A stretch of DNA of 52,015 nucleotides, from assembly GCA_037968555.1 (NCBI GenBank), contig JBBKVS010000012.1:1-52015 (forward strand), read 5' to 3'. Position 1 is the stretch's first letter. Each line of letters begins with the position of its first letter. Below the pieces are notes generated by a model. It was not told the DNA's origin and ran no database searches. It saw nothing but the letters and a program-made list of their open reading frames with translations. This document shows positions 47,493 through 52,015 of this stretch, in pieces. This DNA is from JAWXBM01 sp037968555. GTDB lineage: Bacteria; Pseudomonadota; Gammaproteobacteria; Xanthomonadales; SZUA-36. Made by a program: the position numbers and the translations under genes.

Positions 47493-49684
47493 TGGATGTT
47501 TCCCACCTGCTGGACGAGCTGAATGATCCGCAACGCGCCGCAGTAACCGCGCCGGAAGGTCATGTGCTGGTGCTGGCCGGTGCGGGCAGTGGTAAAACCC
47601 GCGTACTGGTACACCGCCTGGCCTGGTTGATCCAGGTGGGTCATGTATCTCCGCTGGGCATACTGGCCGTGACCTTTACCAACAAAGCTGCTGGCGAGAT
47701 GCGCGAGCGTGCCAGCAAGCTGCTGGGCATATCCACCCGGCCCCTGTGGATAGGTACTTTTCACGGTATTGCCCATCGATTGTTACGGCTACACTGGAAG
47801 GAAGCCGGACTTCCGGAGAATTTCCAGATCCTCGATGCCGATGACCAGCAACGCTTGCTGCGTCGCATCCTGCGCGAAGAAGGTTACGACGAATCGCAGT
47901 GGCCGGTACGGCAGGCTCAATGGTTTATCAACGGTCGCAAGGATGAGGGTGAACGCGCACGTCACATCGAGCACATGGATCACCCCACCACTGCAGCCTG
48001 GGTAAACATTTATCACCGCTATGAAGAATATTGCCAGCGCGGTGGGCTGGTGGATTTTGCTGAACTGCTGCTACGCGCTCACGAATTGTGGCTGCACCAA
48101 CCGCAAGTCCTGCAGCATTACCAGCGACGTTTGCAGCATTTGCTGATCGACGAGTTTCAGGACACCAACGCCATCCAGTATGCCTGGCTGCGCATGCTGG
48201 CCGGCAATACCGGGCAGGTGTTCGTGGTCGGAGTTGACGACCAGTCGATTTACGGCTGGCGCGGTGCCAAGGTGGAGAACGTGCACAGTTTTGTACGCGA
48301 TTTCCCGGACGTCACCACCATCAAGCTGGAACAGAATTACCGCTCCACCGGCAACATTCTGGAAGCGGCCAATGCGCTGATCGCCAACAACACCGGCCGC
48401 ATGGGCAAAAAGCTCTGGACGGCCGACGCCGAAGGCGCTGCCATCCAGATTTATGCCGCTTACAACGAGCAGGATGAAGCGCGTTTCGTGATCGAACAGA
48501 TCCGCCGCTGGATCGACGACGGGCGCAAGGCAGAAGATGCCGCCATCCTGTATCGCACCACGGCGCAATCGCGTCTTTTTGAAGAGCATTTGCTGCGCGA
48601 GGGTATTCCCTACCGCGTTTATGGCGGCCAGCGCTTTTTTGAACGACTGGAAGTCAAGGACGCCCTGGCTTACCTGCGCCTGTTGCAGAACCCGCATGAT
48701 GATGCGGCGCTGGAGCGGGTGATCAACAAACCCACCCGCGCCATCGGTGATAAAACCATCGCCGAGCTGCGCATCCAGGCGCGTGAAGCGAATGTCACTT
48801 TGTGGCAGGCCATCAATGGCTGTTTGCAGCAGCAGAAGCTTTCCGGCCGGGCGGCCAATGCAGTGCAGGGGTTTGTGGACCTGATCAATGGCCTGCAGGA
48901 GCGCATGAAAGACTGGTCGCTGGGTAACCAGATGCAAGGCGTGATCGACGAAAGCCAACTGGTTTCTGCTTACGAGAAAGAACCACGTGAGCGCATGGAA
49001 ACCCGCGTGGAAAACCTGCGCGAACTGGTGAATGCGGCCGATTCTTTTATTCTGCCGGCCGAGGATGCCGATGTAGGCATGAATGAATTGCAATCCTTTT
49101 TAAGCCGAGCAGCGCTGGAAGCCGGTGAAACCCAGGGCGAGAGCTGGGACGATTGCGTACAGCTGATGACCCTGCACTCGGCCAAAGGCCTGGAATTTCC
49201 ACTGGTGTTCATGGCCGGCGTTGAAGAAGGCTTGTTCCCGCACCAGCGTTCCATAGAAGAATCCGGTGGCCGGCTCGAAGAGGAACGTCGCCTGTGTTAC
49301 GTAGGCATCACCCGCGCCCGCGAACACCTGGTCATGAGTTATGCCGAAATCAGGCGCATGCACGGTTCGGAAAACTACAGCCGCCCTTCTCGATTCATCA
49401 ACGAACTGCCGGCCGAGCGCTTGCAGGAAATCCGCCCGCGCGTAGCGCAGAACCGGCCCTGGGTTCCCGCATCGCGTCCCACCGCCACCCCTGCCAGGGT
49501 CGCTCCCGTCAAAGGTCAGGACTGGCCTTTCCGCCTTGGACAGAGCGTAGCGCACCGCAAGTTCGGTGATGGCACGGTGCTGGCTTTTGAAGGCTCTGGC
49601 GAGCATACCCGGGTACATGTCAATTTTGAAAATGCAGGCGCCAAGTGGCTGGTGCTGGCCTATGCCAATCTGGAGGCGAGTTGA
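47492..49684 (+). CDS. uvrD: DNA helicase II (UvrD)
   Basis: A 730-residue superfamily 1A 3'-5' helicase. The start LLDELNDPQRAAV is the UvrD form of the Q motif; Walker A is AGAGSGKT, motif II is DEFQDTN, motif III VGVDDQSIYGWRGA, motif IV QNYRS, motif V LHSAKGLEF and motif VI YVGITRAREHL. The C-terminal tail (QSVAHRKFGDGTVLAFEGSGEHTRVHVNF) is the Tudor-like element of UvrD. It acts in mismatch and excision repair. One base overlaps purD, and the alpha/beta hydrolase starts 25 bases later. Confidence 0.96.
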   Translation: MDVSHLLDELNDPQRAAVTAPEGHVLVLAGAGSGKTRVLVHRLAWLIQVGHVSPLGILAVTFTNKAAGEMRERASKLLGISTRPLWIGTFHGIAHRLLRLHWKEAGLPENFQILDADDQQRLLRRILREEGYDESQWPVRQAQWFINGRKDEGERARHIEHMDHPTTAAWVNIYHRYEEYCQRGGLVDFAELLLRAHELWLHQPQVLQHYQRRLQHLLIDEFQDTNAIQYAWLRMLAGNTGQVFVVGVDDQSIYGWRGAKVENVHSFVRDFPDVTTIKLEQNYRSTGNILEAANALIANNTGRMGKKLWTADAEGAAIQIYAAYNEQDEARFVIEQIRRWIDDGRKAEDAAILYRTTAQSRLFEEHLLREGIPYRVYGGQRFFERLEVKDALAYLRLLQNPHDDAALERVINKPTRAIGDKTIAELRIQAREANVTLWQAINGCLQQQKLSGRAANAVQGFVDLINGLQERMKDWSLGNQMQGVIDESQLVSAYEKEPRERMETRVENLRELVNAADSFILPAEDADVGMNELQSFLSRAALEAGETQGESWDDCVQLMTLHSAKGLEFPLVFMAGVEEGLFPHQRSIEESGGRLEEERRLCYVGITRAREHLVMSYAEIRRMHGSENYSRPSRFINELPAERLQEIRPRVAQNRPWVPASRPTATPARVAPVKGQDWPFRLGQSVAHRKFGDGTVLAFEGSGEHTRVHVNFENAGAKWLVLAYANLEAS

Positions 49685-49709
49685 AATTCAACCCGATCGG
49701 ACAAACCTG

Positions 49710-50567
49710 ATGCAGGAAATCAAACTCAAAACCCCACAGCTGGAAATGGCTGCCTTGCAGTGGGGCAACCCCGACGGCATACCGGTACTGGCGCTGCATG
49801 GCTGGCTGGACAACGCGGCTTCCTTTGCGCCCATGGCCCCCCTGTTGGATGATTTCAATCTGGTTGCGTTGGATTGGCCCGGGCATGGCCACTCGCAGCA
49901 CCGTCATGCCTCGGCCAAATACTATGTGATTGAATTCATGTGGGACATCCATGCTGCCCTGGACGCCCTGGGCTGGGAATCCTGCAACCTGGTAGGGCAT
50001 TCGCTGGGCGCTGCGGTTGCTTCCCTGTTCGCGGCTGCGGCACCGGAAAGAATCCGCAGCCTGACCATGATCGATGCATTGGGGCCAATCGCGAACCAGC
50101 CCAATGAAACGGCTGAGAGGCTGCGTCGCAGTATGGCCAGTATGCGCAGCACTCCGCGGCCGGTAAAAACCTACGCCGCTGTGGAAGACATGATCCAGGC
50201 GCGGCTGGCAGTTTCCGACCTCAGCCCCGCGGCTGCCAAACTGATTATCGAACGCTCGGTACAGCCAGTAGCCGATGGCTACAAATGGAGCTACGACCCA
50301 AACCTATACTGGTCTTCACCGGTATACTTCTGCGAGGATCAGGTGCTGGATATTTTTCGCCACATCGAAGCACCCACCCTGGCATTGAGCGCCACACCCT
50401 TATCGCGTTTTGTTCGTGAGTCGCAGCAAAGGTTGGAAGCTCTGGCGCACGGACGGCAGGAATTGATCGAGGGTGGCCATCACTTTCACATGGAAAAACC
50501 CGATCAGATAGGCGCGCGGATACGTTCCTTTATTCTGGAGCAGGAAGCTGCTTGCAGCAGCAATTGA
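49710..50567 (+). CDS. Alpha/beta hydrolase (SERHL/MhpC-like)
   Basis: A 285-residue alpha/beta-fold hydrolase. LHGWLDNAASF is the oxyanion-hole region, the nucleophile is the Ser of GHSLGA, and GGHHFHMEKP near the end carries the catalytic His. An acidic residue between (around LALSATPLSRF or earlier) is expected but not obvious. Its substrate is unknown; relatives include serine hydrolase-like proteins. The ATG at 49710 is used because the long frame from 49566 runs through the end of uvrD. It is followed 43 bases later by the SDR. Confidence 0.88.
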   Translation: MQEIKLKTPQLEMAALQWGNPDGIPVLALHGWLDNAASFAPMAPLLDDFNLVALDWPGHGHSQHRHASAKYYVIEFMWDIHAALDALGWESCNLVGHSLGAAVASLFAAAAPERIRSLTMIDALGPIANQPNETAERLRRSMASMRSTPRPVKTYAAVEDMIQARLAVSDLSPAAAKLIIERSVQPVADGYKWSYDPNLYWSSPVYFCEDQVLDIFRHIEAPTLALSATPLSRFVRESQQRLEALAHGRQELIEGGHHFHMEKPDQIGARIRSFILEQEAACSSN

Positions 50568-50610
50568 TCACGCTCTGAATCCATCAGGCTTACGTTAGCA
50601 GGAGCAGTCA

Positions 50611-51384
50611 ATGTCACGACTCAAAGGAAAGGTTGCCATGATCTCAGGTGCCACAGGCGGCATAGGCGGCACAACGGCCAGGCGTTTCCTCGACGAAGGA
50701 GCCAGCCTGATGCTGGTGGGTCGATCTGCCGAAAAGCTGGAATCCTTGCTGGGCGAGCTGGATGGCGGGGAACGGGTGCAATCGTTCGTGGCACAAGCCA
50801 ATGATGAGGATGCAGTTAAAGCTTCCTTCGAGGCCACGGTAAGTGCCTTTGGAGGTCTGGACATCCTGTTTGCCAATGCGGGCACTGAAGGCAAAACCAA
50901 GTTGCTGACCGATCTCAGTGTTGAGGAATTCAACGAGGTTTTGCAGACCAATGTGATCGGCGTGTGGCTGGCCATCAAACACAGCGTTGCAGCCATGTCA
51001 GTTCGAGGCGGCGGTTCGATAATTGCCATGTCTTCAATTGCCGGGGTGATTGGGGTACCTGCCCTTGGCGCTTATATCGCCAGCAAACATGCCGTGTGTG
51101 GCCTGGTGAAAACGGCTGCACTGGAGTTGGCTGCCCATAAAATCCGCGTCAATGCCATTGCGCCTGGTCCGATCGCCAACCGGATGATCGAGTCCATAGA
51201 GCAGCAGATGGCTCCAGGCGAGGCAGCCGCAGCCCTGCACGAGCAATTTTTATCCCTGATTGCGCTGGGCCGTTACGGCAGCAACGAAGAAGTTGCCAGT
51301 TTGGCGCTGTTCCTGGCCAGCGACGAATCGTCTTACACTACGGGCAGCATCAACCTGATCGACGGAGGATTCACCGCAGCATGA
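50611..51384 (+). CDS. Short-chain dehydrogenase/reductase
   Basis: A 257-residue classical SDR. Cofactor site GATGGIGGTTA near the N-terminus, ANAG in the middle, catalytic Ser in MSSIAG, and YIASK with the active-site Tyr and Lys; the C-terminal GSINLIDGG is also typical. It uses NAD(P)H on an unidentified alcohol or ketone; FabG-like in form but with no acyl-carrier neighbours. A good site (CAGGAG) precedes the ATG. Its stop overlaps the pyrF start by four bases (ATGA). Confidence 0.92.
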   Translation: MSRLKGKVAMISGATGGIGGTTARRFLDEGASLMLVGRSAEKLESLLGELDGGERVQSFVAQANDEDAVKASFEATVSAFGGLDILFANAGTEGKTKLLTDLSVEEFNEVLQTNVIGVWLAIKHSVAAMSVRGGGSIIAMSSIAGVIGVPALGAYIASKHAVCGLVKTAALELAAHKIRVNAIAPGPIANRMIESIEQQMAPGEAAAALHEQFLSLIALGRYGSNEEVASLALFLASDESSYTTGSINLIDGGFTAA

Positions 51385-52015
51385 GCGTGATCAAAACCCA
51401 TATCCCCACTCGTGAGCGGCTGATATTCGCCATGGATGTTGCTGATGCTGCCCAGGCCCGGAAACTGGTCAAGCAGCTCGGCGATTCGGTTGAGTTCTAC
51501 AAGCTGGGACTGGAGTTTTTCCTGTCCGGCAGTTATTTCGAGCTGTCCGCAGAATTACGCGATCAGGGCAAGAAAGTGTTTGCCGACCTCAAGCTGTTCG
51601 ACATTCCAGCCACGGTGGCAGCGGCCGTTCGTCAGCTGGCGCGACACGAAGTGGATTTCTGCACCATACATGGCAATGACAGCATGCTGAAAGCGGCGGT
51701 GGAAGCGAAAGGGCGCATGAAAATTCTGGCAGTCACGGCCCTGACCAGCCTGGACCAGGGCGACCTGGATGACCTGGGCTTCCAGTGCGATGCCCGCACT
51801 TTAGTACTTTCACGCGCCCGGCGCGCATTAGCACTGGGTTGTGATGGAGTCGTTTCCTCCGGGCTGGAAGTCCCAGCTCTGCGGGAATCAGTGGATCACG
51901 CTCTGCTGACGGTGATTCCAGGCATACGGCCCATTCACAACGACGAGGAAGACGACCAGCAACGCGTGGTCACACCAGCACGCGCTATCAGCAGCGGTGC
52001 CGACTACCTGGTGGT
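51381..52015 (+). CDS. pyrF: Orotidine-5'-phosphate decarboxylase (partial, cut by window end)
   Basis: The first 211 residues of a protein of about 230-240. It begins at an ATG overlapping the SDR stop. Recognisable parts are LIFAMDVADAAQARKLV, FYKLGLEFFLSGS, the catalytic loop FADLKLFDIPATV with D-x-K-x-x-D, TIHGND and VIPGIRP. It decarboxylates OMP to UMP, the step after PyrE. The sequence runs to the window edge in frame; the end is missing only because of the window. Confidence 0.95.
   Translation, partial: MSVIKTHIPTRERLIFAMDVADAAQARKLVKQLGDSVEFYKLGLEFFLSGSYFELSAELRDQGKKVFADLKLFDIPATVAAAVRQLARHEVDFCTIHGNDSMLKAAVEAKGRMKILAVTALTSLDQGDLDDLGFQCDARTLVLSRARRALALGCDGVVSSGLEVPALRESVDHALLTVIPGIRPIHNDEEDDQQRVVTPARAISSGADYLV

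Overview
The window looks like a chromosomal segment of a free-living, aerobic gammaproteobacterium, probably in the Pseudomonas/Cellvibrio/Oceanospirillum neighbourhood. This rests on gene order and gene families, not on a search. tyrS diverges from an M23 peptidase plus anmK, an exonuclease III/Crc-family gene diverges from pyrE, and fis-purH-purD are in series, all as in Pseudomonas-type genomes. No rRNA or tRNA gene and no CRISPR array was recognised. The window opens just before a tiny hypothetical gene and ends inside pyrF.

Layout. 0-5 kb: a two-gene cassette of very small conserved proteins, a TlpA-like thioredoxin, and a minus-strand operon of MFS carrier, APH-fold small-molecule kinase and PLP phospho-lyase/aminotransferase, which resembles the animal hydroxylysine kinase/phospho-lyase pair. 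5-8 kb: rubrerythrin, an Fe-S/CCG oxidoreductase and a DUF3501 protein, with two kinds of palindromic repeat between them, then ogt. 9-13 kb: an outer-membrane beta-barrel gene diverging from a tightly overlapping mipA/ompV, DUF3019, response regulator and sensor kinase operon that carries an 11-bp-phased box in front. 13-18 kb: a glycosyltransferase and a large MscK-type channel. 18-23 kb: a TetR regulator and a beta-oxidation set (thiolase, FadB-like multienzyme, acyl-CoA dehydrogenase).

23-33 kb is the most accessory part. It holds an atypical cytochrome P450 overlapping a single-module A-T-TE synthetase without a condensation domain, an ECF sigma/anti-sigma/YbjQ operon on the other strand, an orphan secreted protein and a large secreted metalloprotease. 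33-42 kb returns to housekeeping genes: M19 dipeptidase lipoprotein, NUDIX hydrolase, tyrS, a MepM-like endopeptidase, anmK, a roughly 390-bp MITE-like element, yccF, ampG and exonuclease III. Murein cleavage (MepM-like), muropeptide import (AmpG) and anhydroMurNAc recycling (AnmK) thus sit close together. 42-52 kb: pyrE, DUF4124, DUF3426, fis, purH, purD, uvrD, alpha/beta hydrolase, SDR and pyrF, all on the plus strand and often overlapping by 1-4 bases.

The signals most worth following are the P450/A-T-TE pair, the kinase/phospho-lyase/transporter operon, a run of five back-to-back palindromes between exonuclease III and pyrE, the MITE-like element at 38.6-39.0 kb, and the regulatory box before mipA. 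All family assignments are from reading the sequence, without database searches.
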